Source: Chthoniobacteraceae bacterium
GTDB taxonomy: Bacteria > Verrucomicrobiota > Verrucomicrobiia > Chthoniobacterales > Chthoniobacteraceae
DNA: 64,000 bases
Direction of reading: 5' to 3'
Assembly: GCA_947471505.1 (NCBI GenBank)
Contig: CANIWM010000003.1
Location: 62,001 to 126,000, forward strand
A program made the position numbers and the translations under genes. Positions 43,212-51,804 of this stretch are shown here, one piece after another. How positions within the stretch are numbered: the stretch's first letter is position 1; each line of letters starts with the position of its first letter. The notes beneath the pieces are model-generated. The model was not told the DNA's origin, searched no databases, and saw nothing but the letters and a program-made list of their open reading frames with translations.

Positions 43212-45200
43212 ATGGAACTACCTGCCGACTTTTTGGCCAAGATTGATGAGGCGATTTCGCATTACCCGGCATCGAAGCGTTCGGCGTCTTTGCCGCTGCT
43301 GCATTTGTGGCAGGAGCAGTTTGGGTTTGTGTCGGATGCGGGGGTGTCGTGGATTGCGGCGAAGTTGGAGTTGCAGCCGATCAATGTGCTGGAGTTGGTG
43401 ACGTTTTATCCGATGTTCCGGCGGCAGCCTGCGGGGGCGACGCATATTCGGATTTGCCGGACGCTTTCTTGTGCGCTGGGTGGCGCGTATGAACTGCGGG
43501 AGCGCGTGGCGAAGGCGGCGGGGATTGATTTGGCGGGGTTTTTGGAGGGGCAGAAGAAGACGACGGATCATGGGCATCCGCATAATCCGGGGCACGGGAA
43601 TCCGATTGCGATTTCGCCGGACGGGAAGGTGTCGATGGAGTTTGTGGAGTGTCTGGCGTCGTGCGGCTCGGCGCCGGTGGCGATGGTGAATGACAATTTT
43701 AAGGAGAACATTTCGCTGGAGAAGGCGGCGGACCTTTTGGGCGTGACGACGAGCGATGCGACGCTGCCGAAAGTACTGCCGCCGCATCCGCGGGAGAAGC
43801 GGGTGGTCTTTAAGAACATAGACGTGGCGGGCTACTCGCCGGATATTGAGTGTTACTTGAAGCACGGTGGATACGCGGAGTTGAAGAAGGCGCTGTCGAT
43901 GAAGCCGGAGGAGATCGTGGCGGAGGTGAGGGCGTCGGGGTTGCGCGGGCGCGGCGGTGCGGGGTTTCCGTGCGGCGTGAAGTGGGGTTTTATTAAGCGC
44001 GGTGGACCGAAGCCGACGTATTTGATTTGCAATGCGGATGAGTCGGAGCCGGGGACGTTTAAGGACCGATACATTATCCACCAAGACCCGCATCAGTTGT
44101 TGGAGGGGATGATTATCTCGTGCTTCGCGGTGGGGGCGAATCTTGCGTATATTTACATTCGCGGGGAGTTCCCGGAGGGGGCGCAGATTTTGGAGAAGGC
44201 GCTGGCGGAGGCTCGGAGGCGCGGGTTCCTCGGGAAGAATGTGTTGGGGACGGGGTTTGATCTGGAGATTTATGTGCACCGTGGGGCGGGGGCTTACATT
44301 TGCGGGGAGGAGACGGGGCTCATTGAGTCGCTGGAAGGCAAGCGGGCGTATCCGCGTATCAAGCCGCCGTATTTCCCGGCGGTGCTGGGGCTGTATCAAT
44401 GTCCGACGATCGTGAACAATGTGGAGACGCTGTGCGACGTGAAGCACATCATCCAGATGACCGGCGCGGGCTACGCAAAGCTCGGCAAGCCAAACAACAC
44501 GGGCACGCGAATCCTGTGTGTGTCGGGCGATGTGAAGAAGCCGGGTTATTACGAAGTGGAAGTCGGCTCGATCACGCTCGGTGAACTGATTAACGAGGTG
44601 TGCGGCGGGATGAAGGACGGACGGAAGCTCAAGGCGGTAATCCCCGGCGGTTCATCGGCGAAAGTCTTGCGTGCAGGCGAACGTTACAAATTAAAAGATC
44701 GTGAAATCGGGCTGGAGGACATCCCGATGGATTTCGACACGATGGCTGCATGCGGCTCAATGGCGGGCAGCGGCGGTGTGATCGTGATGGACGATTCGCG
44801 CGACATGGTCTGGGCGCTGAATAACGTGAACGAGTTCTACGCTCACGAGAGCTGCGGCCAATGCACGCCATGCCGCGAAGGTGCGCAGTGGATGCGAAAG
44901 ATCACGGACCGAATCGTAGCCGGCGGCGGCACGGAGAAAGACCCGGCGACTTTGAAGAACGTGGCGGACAACATCGCAGGGAAGACGATCTGCGCATTTG
45001 GCGAAGCCTGTTCGTGGCCGACGCAGAGCTTCTTGGCGAAGTTCCCGGAGGAGTTCGCGGTGAAGTCCACGAAGGCGCTACCGCCGCCCATGCCGCCGGA
45101 ATACAATACGACGGAGTTGCAGCAGAACGAAACGATCGAGGCTGTGCCAGCGCCGCGCGGCAACTCCAAAGAGGTCATGGCACCCGCAGCTATCCGCTAA
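43212..45200 (+). CDS. nuoEF: NADH-quinone oxidoreductase NuoE-NuoF fusion
   Basis: 662 residues in one frame. Residues 1-180 are NuoE with its 2Fe-2S ligands Cys82, Cys87, Cys147 and Cys151, and an odd His/Gly-rich insert (TTDHGHPHNPGHGN) between the pairs. From about 195 it is NuoF: FMN/NADH loop GLRGRGGAGFP, NADESEPGT, and the N3 4Fe-4S ligands Cys548, Cys551, Cys554 (ESCGQCTPC) and Cys600 (GEACSWP). It oxidises NADH at the tip of complex I. A fused E-F subunit is uncommon. Codon style shifts near 44450 (G-ending before, mixed after). Confidence 0.96.
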   Translation: MELPADFLAKIDEAISHYPASKRSASLPLLHLWQEQFGFVSDAGVSWIAAKLELQPINVLELVTFYPMFRRQPAGATHIRICRTLSCALGGAYELRERVAKAAGIDLAGFLEGQKKTTDHGHPHNPGHGNPIAISPDGKVSMEFVECLASCGSAPVAMVNDNFKENISLEKAADLLGVTTSDATLPKVLPPHPREKRVVFKNIDVAGYSPDIECYLKHGGYAELKKALSMKPEEIVAEVRASGLRGRGGAGFPCGVKWGFIKRGGPKPTYLICNADESEPGTFKDRYIIHQDPHQLLEGMIISCFAVGANLAYIYIRGEFPEGAQILEKALAEARRRGFLGKNVLGTGFDLEIYVHRGAGAYICGEETGLIESLEGKRAYPRIKPPYFPAVLGLYQCPTIVNNVETLCDVKHIIQMTGAGYAKLGKPNNTGTRILCVSGDVKKPGYYEVEVGSITLGELINEVCGGMKDGRKLKAVIPGGSSAKVLRAGERYKLKDREIGLEDIPMDFDTMAACGSMAGSGGVIVMDDSRDMVWALNNVNEFYAHESCGQCTPCREGAQWMRKITDRIVAGGGTEKDPATLKNVADNIAGKTICAFGEACSWPTQSFLAKFPEEFAVKSTKALPPPMPPEYNTTELQQNETIEAVPAPRGNSKEVMAPAAIR

Positions 45201-45206
45201 TTTCCG

Positions 45207-46841
45207 ATGTCCACCGAAACCGCTGCACCTGTGCAAATGATCAATGTCCAAATCGACGGCGTTTGGCTGCAATTTCCTAAAGGCACGCGCGTCATTGAGG
45301 CGTGCCGGCAGGCTGAGAAACTCATCCCGCATTACTGCTATCACCCGAAGCTGACCTCGCCGGGGAATTGCCGGATGTGTCTCGTCGAACTGGGCTCGCC
45401 GAAGATGACGCCGGACCGCAAGCCGATCATCGGTGCTGACGGGAAGCCCGAGATTGGCTGGATTCCGAGGCCGCAGATTTCATGTGCGCAGGATGTGAGC
45501 GAGGGGATGGGCATCCGTACGAACTCGCCGATGGTTCTGGAGAGCCGGAAGGGCGTGATGGAGTTTTTGCTCATCAATCATCCGCTCGATTGCCCGATTT
45601 GCGACCAAGCGGGCGAGTGCAAGTTGCAGGAGTTTTCCGTGGACCACGGCAATGCGTCGTCGCGGTTCTTGGAGCGCAAGGTGAAAAAGCCGAAGTCCGT
45701 GGAACTCGGGCCACGGGTCACGCTGGATGCAGAGCGCTGCATCCTTTGCACGCGCTGTATCCGCTTTATGAAAGAGGTCGCGAATGACGACGTGCTCGGC
45801 ATCGTGGATCGCGGGACGTTTAACAGCATTGCGGCGCATCCCGACCGGATTCTCGACCACAATTACTCGCTGAACACGGTGGATATTTGCCCCGTCGGCG
45901 CACTGACTTCGTCGGACTTCCGCTTCAAAATGCGAGTGTGGTTTTTGAAGGACACATCCACCGTGGATGTGAACTGCGGCACAGGCAGCAACATCACGAT
46001 CAGCTCGCGGGAGAACGTCATCTACCGCATCACGCCACGCGACAACGAAGCGGTGAACGGTTGCTGGTTGCCCGACTCGCACCGGCTCAATTTCAAGTTC
46101 GTGAGTAGCCCAGCGCGGCTCACTGCGCCGGAAGTCCGCCCACAGCTCGGTGACGAAAAACCGAGCTGGCAACAGGCGCTCAACCTCGCCGCTGAAGCGC
46201 TCAAGCGGAACGCGGGTCGCGTCGCCATCATCGCCAGCGGACGTGCGACGAATGAGGAGCTTTTCCTCGTCAAACGCCTCGCGACCATCCTCAACGCTAA
46301 CGTGGACATTTTACCCCGCACCGGCGACGCCGACGGGATGCTCATCGCCGCCGACCGCAACCCAAACACCACCGGCGCGAAGCTGCTCGGAGTCGCCACC
46401 GGCCAACTCGCACAGATCGTCGCGGGGGTAAAAGACGGAAGCATTTCAGCACTTATCGCGCTTGGCGAGGACGCCACCAAGGCCGGGTTGACCGAAGAAG
46501 ACCTCGCGAAGCTCGATACGATTATCGCCGCAGACATCCTGCCGAACAAAACCACGCCGCACGCCGACATCCTGCTCCCCGCCGCTGCGTGGTGCGAGAA
46601 GCGCGGCTCGATGATCAATTTGAAAGACCGCATCCAGCGTCTAAACCGCGCCGTAGTCGCCCCCGGCGGCGCCCGCGATGATTGGGAGATTTTGCGCGAC
46701 CTCATCCTCGCGATCAACGGCAGCAACGGGCTGCACAACATCGACGACGTCTTCAAAGCAATGGCCCAAGAAACACCCGCGCTCGCCGGGCTCACACTCA
46801 GCCGCATCGGTGACCTCGGTGTGGACATCACAATTCCATGA
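45207..46841 (+). CDS. nuoG: NADH-quinone oxidoreductase subunit G
   Basis: 544 residues, short for NuoG (often 680-900) because the C-terminal molybdopterin-like domain is reduced. The clusters are readable: 2Fe-2S from CYHPKLTSPGNCRMC and ISCAQDV; 4Fe-4S from HPLDCPICDQAGEC; and CILCTRC with DICPVGAL. It relays electrons from NuoF towards NuoI. It starts six bases after nuoEF and overlaps nuoH as ATGA. Confidence 0.95.
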   Translation: MSTETAAPVQMINVQIDGVWLQFPKGTRVIEACRQAEKLIPHYCYHPKLTSPGNCRMCLVELGSPKMTPDRKPIIGADGKPEIGWIPRPQISCAQDVSEGMGIRTNSPMVLESRKGVMEFLLINHPLDCPICDQAGECKLQEFSVDHGNASSRFLERKVKKPKSVELGPRVTLDAERCILCTRCIRFMKEVANDDVLGIVDRGTFNSIAAHPDRILDHNYSLNTVDICPVGALTSSDFRFKMRVWFLKDTSTVDVNCGTGSNITISSRENVIYRITPRDNEAVNGCWLPDSHRLNFKFVSSPARLTAPEVRPQLGDEKPSWQQALNLAAEALKRNAGRVAIIASGRATNEELFLVKRLATILNANVDILPRTGDADGMLIAADRNPNTTGAKLLGVATGQLAQIVAGVKDGSISALIALGEDATKAGLTEEDLAKLDTIIAADILPNKTTPHADILLPAAAWCEKRGSMINLKDRIQRLNRAVVAPGGARDDWEILRDLILAINGSNGLHNIDDVFKAMAQETPALAGLTLSRIGDLGVDITIP

Positions 46842-48004
46842 CCACACTCGCATTCTTCGACAGTATTCCGTGGGAAATGATTCTCTGGGCAGCCGGGAAG
46901 TCGCTCTTCGTGATTTTCGGCGTCGTGCTTCCGCTCGTCAGCTACACGGTTTACGCCGAGCGGCGGGTCAGCGCCGCCATTCAAGATCGCGTGGGGCCAA
47001 ACCGCACCGGGTTCCCGACGACGCTGCTCGGTTTTAAGAAAGACTTGCAGCTCTTCCTCGGCGGTCTCGGCCAGCCGATTGCCGACGCGATGAAGTTCAT
47101 CCTCAAGGAAGACTTCACCCCGGCTGGCGTGAAGCATTTCTATTTCTGGCTCGCTCCGTGCCTCGCCATGTTGCCACTCGTTTCGCTGGCGTTCATCCCG
47201 TTTGGCAGCTCGTTGTTTGGGGAGAAAATGGTCATCGCTGATGTCAATGTCGGCGTGCTCGGAATCTTCGCCGTTACGGGTTGCAGCGTATATGCCATCG
47301 TCCTCGCGGGCTGGGCTTCCAATTCCAAATACCCCTTCCTCGGCGGCATCCGGAGCACCTCGCAGATGATCTCCTACGAGCTGAGCATGGGCCTCAGCAT
47401 CATCCCCGTGCTCATGCTCTTCGGAAGCATGAATCTCAGCGACCTCGTGCAATATCAGGCCGACAACGGCTGGCTCCTGCTCCCGCTTTGGGGCAACGGA
47501 CTCAGCACGGAACGCTGGCTCATGCTCATCCCGCTCACGATCAGCTTCATCATCTTCATGATCGCCGTCTTTGCGGAAACCAACCGCTTGCCCTTCGACA
47601 TGCCCGAGTCCGAAACCGAACTCGTCGCCGGGTATCACACCGAATACGGCTCGATGAAATTCGCGCTCTTTTTCCTCGGCGAATACGCCGCGATGATTGT
47701 CGGTAGTGCTCTGATGGTCGTCTTCTTCTTCGGTGGATGGCACATCCCGCTCATCCCCGACGGCAACGGCGTCGGCGGGCTCAGCATCCTCCACGCACTG
47801 CCCGACTGGGTTTGGGGCATCGTCAACATCACCGCCTTCTTCGGAAAAGTGGCCGTCATCCTCGTATTCTTCATCTGGGTTCGCTGGACGCTCCCGCGCT
47901 TCCGCTTTGATCAACTCATGAAGCTCGGCTGGCTCTACCTTTTCGAAATCGCCCTCGCGAATATCTTCCTAGCTGCCGCAGTGCTCGCATTTACCAGCAA
48001 ATAA
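46838..48004 (+). CDS. nuoH: NADH-quinone oxidoreductase subunit H
   Basis: 388 residues, about eight to nine helices. TVYAERRVSAAIQDRVGPNRTG is the NuoH signature forming part of the quinone chamber, and AVFAETNRLPFDMPESETELVAGYHTEYGSMKF the second. The subunit joins the peripheral arm to the membrane arm. It overlaps nuoG by four bases and nuoI begins one base later. Confidence 0.97.
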   Translation: MTTLAFFDSIPWEMILWAAGKSLFVIFGVVLPLVSYTVYAERRVSAAIQDRVGPNRTGFPTTLLGFKKDLQLFLGGLGQPIADAMKFILKEDFTPAGVKHFYFWLAPCLAMLPLVSLAFIPFGSSLFGEKMVIADVNVGVLGIFAVTGCSVYAIVLAGWASNSKYPFLGGIRSTSQMISYELSMGLSIIPVLMLFGSMNLSDLVQYQADNGWLLLPLWGNGLSTERWLMLIPLTISFIIFMIAVFAETNRLPFDMPESETELVAGYHTEYGSMKFALFFLGEYAAMIVGSALMVVFFFGGWHIPLIPDGNGVGGLSILHALPDWVWGIVNITAFFGKVAVILVFFIWVRWTLPRFRFDQLMKLGWLYLFEIALANIFLAAAVLAFTSK

Positions 48005-48005
48005 C

Positions 48006-48536
48006 ATGGCCTACATCGTCCCACGTCCCGAGCTGACATTCAAAGAAAAGGCATACCTGCCGAGCATCCTGAACGGACTCAAGATCACCTTCGGTCATTT
48101 CAAAAAAATGATGAGGGGCGAGACGAAAGTCACCATGCAGTATCCCGAAGAGCGCTGGGATGCCGAGTTGCCCGAGCACTATCGCGGCGCTCCCACATTG
48201 GTCAAAGACGAGCACGACCGCGAACGCTGTGTCGCCTGTCAGCTCTGCGAATTCATCTGCCCGCCCCGCGCCATCACCATCAAGCCGATGGAAATCCCGG
48301 CGGACGACAAATTCGCCAAAGTCGAGAAGCGCCCCGCCGAGTTCGAGATCGACATGATCCGCTGCATCTACTGCGGCATGTGCGAAGAAGTCTGCCCCGA
48401 GCAAGCCATCTTCCTACGAAAAGACTACGCCATCACCGGCATCACCCGCGCCGAAATGGTTCACGACAAAGCAAAACTCTACGAGCTAGGCGGAGTGTTC
48501 AAAGGGCTCGTTCACAAATGGAACCCGGAGAAATGA
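48006..48536 (+). CDS. nuoI: NADH-quinone oxidoreductase subunit I
   Basis: 176 residues with two 4Fe-4S ferredoxin motifs, CVACQLCEFICP and CIYCGMCEEVCPEQAI (about 77-88 and 119-132), which carry clusters N6a and N6b near the quinone. The N-terminus (FGHFKKMMRGE) is the usual membrane-surface helix. The operon then pauses for 544 bases of repeat DNA before nuoJ. Confidence 0.96.
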   Translation: MAYIVPRPELTFKEKAYLPSILNGLKITFGHFKKMMRGETKVTMQYPEERWDAELPEHYRGAPTLVKDEHDRERCVACQLCEFICPPRAITIKPMEIPADDKFAKVEKRPAEFEIDMIRCIYCGMCEEVCPEQAIFLRKDYAITGITRAEMVHDKAKLYELGGVFKGLVHKWNPEK

Positions 48537-48637
48537 GAGGCATTCATCTTTATTCCGGCCCCATTTCCGAACCTCAAGTAGGCAGCTCGCTATGCAAAAA
48601 TTCGAGCGCACAATGGGCTTGTTCCACATCGCATTAC

Positions 48638-48950
48638 AAAAAGACGGAATCGGACTGTCGTGACCCCGGATATCTCTATAAAAAGTCGTTTCCCCGTCGT
48701 CATGGAGGCATCTCTCTCCATAGATTTTCGGTCAAAAAACGTTTTCCGAGCATCTATCTGTATAAATTTCAACAGTTAAAACGTTCCGACAGCAACCATC
48801 TGAATAGATTTCTACACAAAAAGCGTTCCGGCAACGCCTTTCTCCATAAAAAACCGGCATCAAAACGTTTTGGAACCGTTTTTCTCCATAGAAAACCGGC
48901 TCCTCCGCGTTCCGAAACCGCCTATCGATGTAGTTTATCTCTGACGGATT
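48638..48950. repeat. Array 2: 42-bp units inside the nuo operon
   Basis: Units align on ACGTT or GCGTT at 48686, 48739, 48781, 48823, 48865 and 48907. The last five are spaced exactly 42 bp; one 53-bp step (48686 to 48739) suggests an 11-base insertion, and a weak unit precedes at 48644. As in array 1, a second dyad (TTTTCT..AGAAAA, centre 48887.5) lies 21 bp from the first (AAAACGTTTT, centre 48866.5). The unit sequence differs from array 1. Frames on both strands stay open and show a 14-residue periodicity (VFYGEK..., FLHKKR...), but this follows from 42 being divisible by three. The gap 48537-49080 has no other content. Confidence 0.8.
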
Positions 48951-49080
48951 GCTGCGCGGCAACTTTTCAACATACCGACCGGACGCCGGAGAACCCCCGC
49001 ACCTTTTCGCACTCTTTTAGCCTCTTTACCCGGCGTTCTGGCAATGTTCCACAAGACTCTGCTATGCACCCGCTTCGCAA

Positions 49081-49593
49081 ATGAACCCGATTCTTTTCTA
49101 CCTATTTTCCATCCTCATGCTCGGCTTCGGCATCGCCGTCGTCGCGAACCGCAGCCCGGTCGCTTCGGCGATGAGCTTGGTGGTCAGCTTCTTCTGTCTC
49201 GCGGCGCTGTATGTCGGGCTGGATGCCTACTTTCTCGCGAGCATCCAAGTCGTCGTTTATGCGGGCGCGGTGATGGTGTTGTTCCTTTTCATCATCATGC
49301 TCCTAGACCTCAAAGCGGAGCAGCGGCGCAAATTCAACAAACTGGCCATCGGCGGCGGGGCGCTCGTGGCGTTGGCATTTGCCGCGCAGCTTCTCGGCGT
49401 GCTCGGCGGACATCCACGCGGGGACAAACCGTTCCCTGAACTCAAACTGCCCATCGGCGAATCGCTCAACGATTTGCAACACGTCGGCGAGACGCTTTTT
49501 TCCCTGCACACGTTGCCCTTCCAAATCATCGGCGTGCTCATCCTCGTCGCCACCATCGGCGTAATCGTCATCTCCAAACGCGAACTGAAATGA
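49081..49593 (+). CDS. nuoJ: NADH-quinone oxidoreductase subunit J
   Basis: 170 residues, about five helices, with the typical NuoJ stretch [29 protein letters not shown] near residues 44-72 (the pi-bulge helix involved in coupling). The C-terminus ends in a helix and charged tail. It overlaps nuoK as ATGA at 49590. Confidence 0.95.
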   Translation: MNPILFYLFSILMLGFGIAVVANRSPVASAMSLVVSFFCLAALYVGLDAYFLASIQVVVYAGAVMVLFLFIIMLLDLKAEQRRKFNKLAIGGGALVALAFAAQLLGVLGGHPRGDKPFPELKLPIGESLNDLQHVGETLFSLHTLPFQIIGVLILVATIGVIVISKRELK

Positions 49594-49913
49594 CCCTGAC
49601 ACTCAACCATTACCTGCTCGTCAGCGGATTGCTCTTTAGCATCGGCTTCGCGGGCGTCCTGCTTCGGCGGAATATCATCATCATTTTCATGTGCTTGGAG
49701 CTGATGCTCAACGCCGCGAACCTTTCGCTTGTGGCGTTTAGCCGATTCAATGTCGGCGCGGATGGACTGCCGAATTTCAACGCACAGGTGCTCACCTTTT
49801 TCATCATCACCGTCGCGGCGGCGGAGGTGGCTGTGGGGCTCGCGATCATCGTCGCTCTCTACCGTGCTCGGCAGACGACCCACGTCGAGGACATCACCAC
49901 GCTCAAGTTTTAA
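49590..49913 (+). CDS. nuoK: NADH-quinone oxidoreductase subunit K
   Basis: 107 residues and three helices. The membrane glutamates used for proton transfer lie in [12 protein letters not shown] and [13 protein letters not shown]. Length and motif order are standard. It is followed three bases later by nuoL. Confidence 0.96.
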   Translation: MTLTLNHYLLVSGLLFSIGFAGVLLRRNIIIIFMCLELMLNAANLSLVAFSRFNVGADGLPNFNAQVLTFFIITVAAAEVAVGLAIIVALYRARQTTHVEDITTLKF

Positions 49914-49916
49914 CCG

Positions 49917-51707
49917 ATGAACAACAACGACATCATCCCGTGGTTCATCCTCCTGAATCCGCTCATCACAGCGGTGCTCATCCTTTTCGTGTTCCGAAAG
50001 AATCACGGGACGGCGGCGACCGTTTCTACCATGTCCGCTTTCTTCGGGTTGGTCGGAAGTCTGTGCGCTTTCACGCTGGCTCCGACGCATACGTTCGTTC
50101 GCTGGATCGATATGCCGGGGCTGCAAATCCCTATCGGCGTGCAGCTCGATCATCTCAGCCAGCTCATGTTGCTCGTGGTCACGGGTATCGGGTTTCTCGT
50201 GCATCTTTACAGCACGGTTTACATGGAGCACGACGAGTCGAAGTCGCGGTTCTTCGGGCATCTCTCCCTGTTCATGTTCTCCATGCTCGGCATCGTGTTG
50301 GCGGATAATTTCGCGATGATGTTCATCTTTTGGGAACTCGTCGGCGTGAGCAGCTACTTACTCATCGGCCATTGGTTCACACGGGATGCCGCGGGCAAGG
50401 CGGCGAACAAGGCGTTCATGATGAACCGCATCGGCGACTTCGGCTTCATGCTCGGAATCCTGATGCTGTGGAGCACGGCGGGCACCGTCACCTTTAAGGG
50501 GCTGGAAGCGGCGACAGGCACGCTCACCACGAACCCGATGTTTCTCACAGCGGCCATCCTGCTCGTCTTCTGCGGCGCGATGGGGAAAAGCGCGCAGTTT
50601 CCGCTGCACACATGGCTGCCCGATGCGATGGAAGGCCCGACGCCAGTTTCCGCGCTCATCCATGCGGCGACGATGGTGGCGGCGGGTGTGTTCATGTTGG
50701 CGCGCATTGCGTTTCTCATCGGGTTGTCGCCAGCGGCGGCGCTCATCATCGCGTGGATCGGAGCGATCACCAGCATCTTGGCTGCGCTCATGGCCACGCA
50801 GCAGGACGACATCAAGCGCATCCTCGCATACAGCACGCTCTCGCAGCTCGGCTACATGGTCATGGCAATCGGACTCGCGCCCGACCCGAACGGCGGACCT
50901 GCGATGTTCCATTTGTTTACGCACGCATTCTTCAAAGCGCTGCTCTTCCTCGGCGCAGGCGCGGTGATTCACGCGCTGCACCACGAGCAAAATATCTGGA
51001 AAATGGGCGGGCTCTCCAAGCACATGCGCGTGACTTCCATCACGTTCCTCATCGGCACGCTCGCCCTGACGGGTTGCCCCGGACTCGCGGGCTTCTTCTC
51101 GAAAGACGCAATCTTGCTCGCGGCGTGGAGCAATAAACCGCTGTTCTTCATCGCGTGGTCCACGGCCTTCCTCACCGCGTTTTACATGACGCGGCTCTAT
51201 ATCGTCGCATTCACCGGTAAAGAGCGGAGTGAAGCTGCGCACCACGGGCACGATTGCCCTGCGCCGATGACCATCCCGCTCGTCATCCTCGCCATCCTCG
51301 CAGTGTGCGCTGGTTGGAAAACGGAGAGCTACTTCATGTCGCACCACGCGGAGCACGCGAGCCACATCCCAATGCTGCTCGCGATTTGCGCGTTCATGTT
51401 TGGCACGTTCGCGGCGATGACTTTGTATAAAGGGAAAGACAAAGAGCCGCTCTCGCTGCCGCTCTTCCGCAACAAGTTTTACCTTGATGAAATCTACGGA
51501 GCCATCGTCGCCGGGACGCAAGATGTGCTTGCCTACATCGCCGCTAAAATCGACAGCCTCATCAGCGGAATCGTCCGGCTGGCAGGCATGGCGGCGTGGG
51601 GTGTCGGGTTCCTTTTCCGGCTCCTGCAGTTTGGGAATGTGCAGGGGTATTCATTCGTATTCGGGCTCGGCGTAGTCTGGCTCATTTGGTTCGTCGTTTT
51701 CAAATAA
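49917..51707 (+). CDS. nuoL: NADH-quinone oxidoreductase subunit L
   Basis: 596 residues, antiporter-like proton channel. Key parts are MFIFWELVGVSSYLLIGHWF (helix 5 Glu), KSAQFPLHTWLPDAMEGPTPVSALIHAATMVAAGV (helix 7) and SQLGYMVMAIGL. The lateral helix and C-terminal helices seem complete. The stop is followed by a short membrane ORF rather than nuoM directly. Confidence 0.97.
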   Translation: MNNNDIIPWFILLNPLITAVLILFVFRKNHGTAATVSTMSAFFGLVGSLCAFTLAPTHTFVRWIDMPGLQIPIGVQLDHLSQLMLLVVTGIGFLVHLYSTVYMEHDESKSRFFGHLSLFMFSMLGIVLADNFAMMFIFWELVGVSSYLLIGHWFTRDAAGKAANKAFMMNRIGDFGFMLGILMLWSTAGTVTFKGLEAATGTLTTNPMFLTAAILLVFCGAMGKSAQFPLHTWLPDAMEGPTPVSALIHAATMVAAGVFMLARIAFLIGLSPAAALIIAWIGAITSILAALMATQQDDIKRILAYSTLSQLGYMVMAIGLAPDPNGGPAMFHLFTHAFFKALLFLGAGAVIHALHHEQNIWKMGGLSKHMRVTSITFLIGTLALTGCPGLAGFFSKDAILLAAWSNKPLFFIAWSTAFLTAFYMTRLYIVAFTGKERSEAAHHGHDCPAPMTIPLVILAILAVCAGWKTESYFMSHHAEHASHIPMLLAICAFMFGTFAAMTLYKGKDKEPLSLPLFRNKFYLDEIYGAIVAGTQDVLAYIAAKIDSLISGIVRLAGMAAWGVGFLFRLLQFGNVQGYSFVFGLGVVWLIWFVVFK

Positions 51708-51708
51708 T

Positions 51709-51804
51709 ATGGCCGCTTCATCACCTTGGATGCTCTACGCACTTATCGCTCTCGTGGTCGTCGCCGTTATCGCGGCCGTCGTTCACTTTACCTCGAAGAA
51801 CTAA
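51709..51804 (+). CDS. 31-residue membrane protein between nuoL and nuoM
   Basis: ATG at 51709, two bases after the nuoL stop, to TAA at 51802-51804, directly abutting the nuoM ATG at 51805. The product has one helix (MLYALIALVVVAVIAAVV) with a short polar tail (HFTSKN). Tight packing on both sides and the clean helix argue that it is translated. It may be an accessory subunit of the membrane arm, an inference from position only. Confidence 0.7.
   Translation: MAASSPWMLYALIALVVVAVIAAVVHFTSKN

Noticed and set aside
46022-47914. 630-codon minus-strand open frame
   Set aside because: It lies antisense to nuoG and nuoH, which have full family motifs; long antisense frames are expected in GC-rich DNA, and its composition (acidic, no motif) is that of a shadow.
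48380-49084. 234-codon plus frame and 76-codon minus frame over array 2 with 14-residue repeats
   Set aside because: The peptide periodicity follows automatically from a 42-bp DNA repeat. The frames start in nuoI or at weak sites and have no ribosome site. Kept as DNA repeat, though a repeat peptide is not fully excluded.
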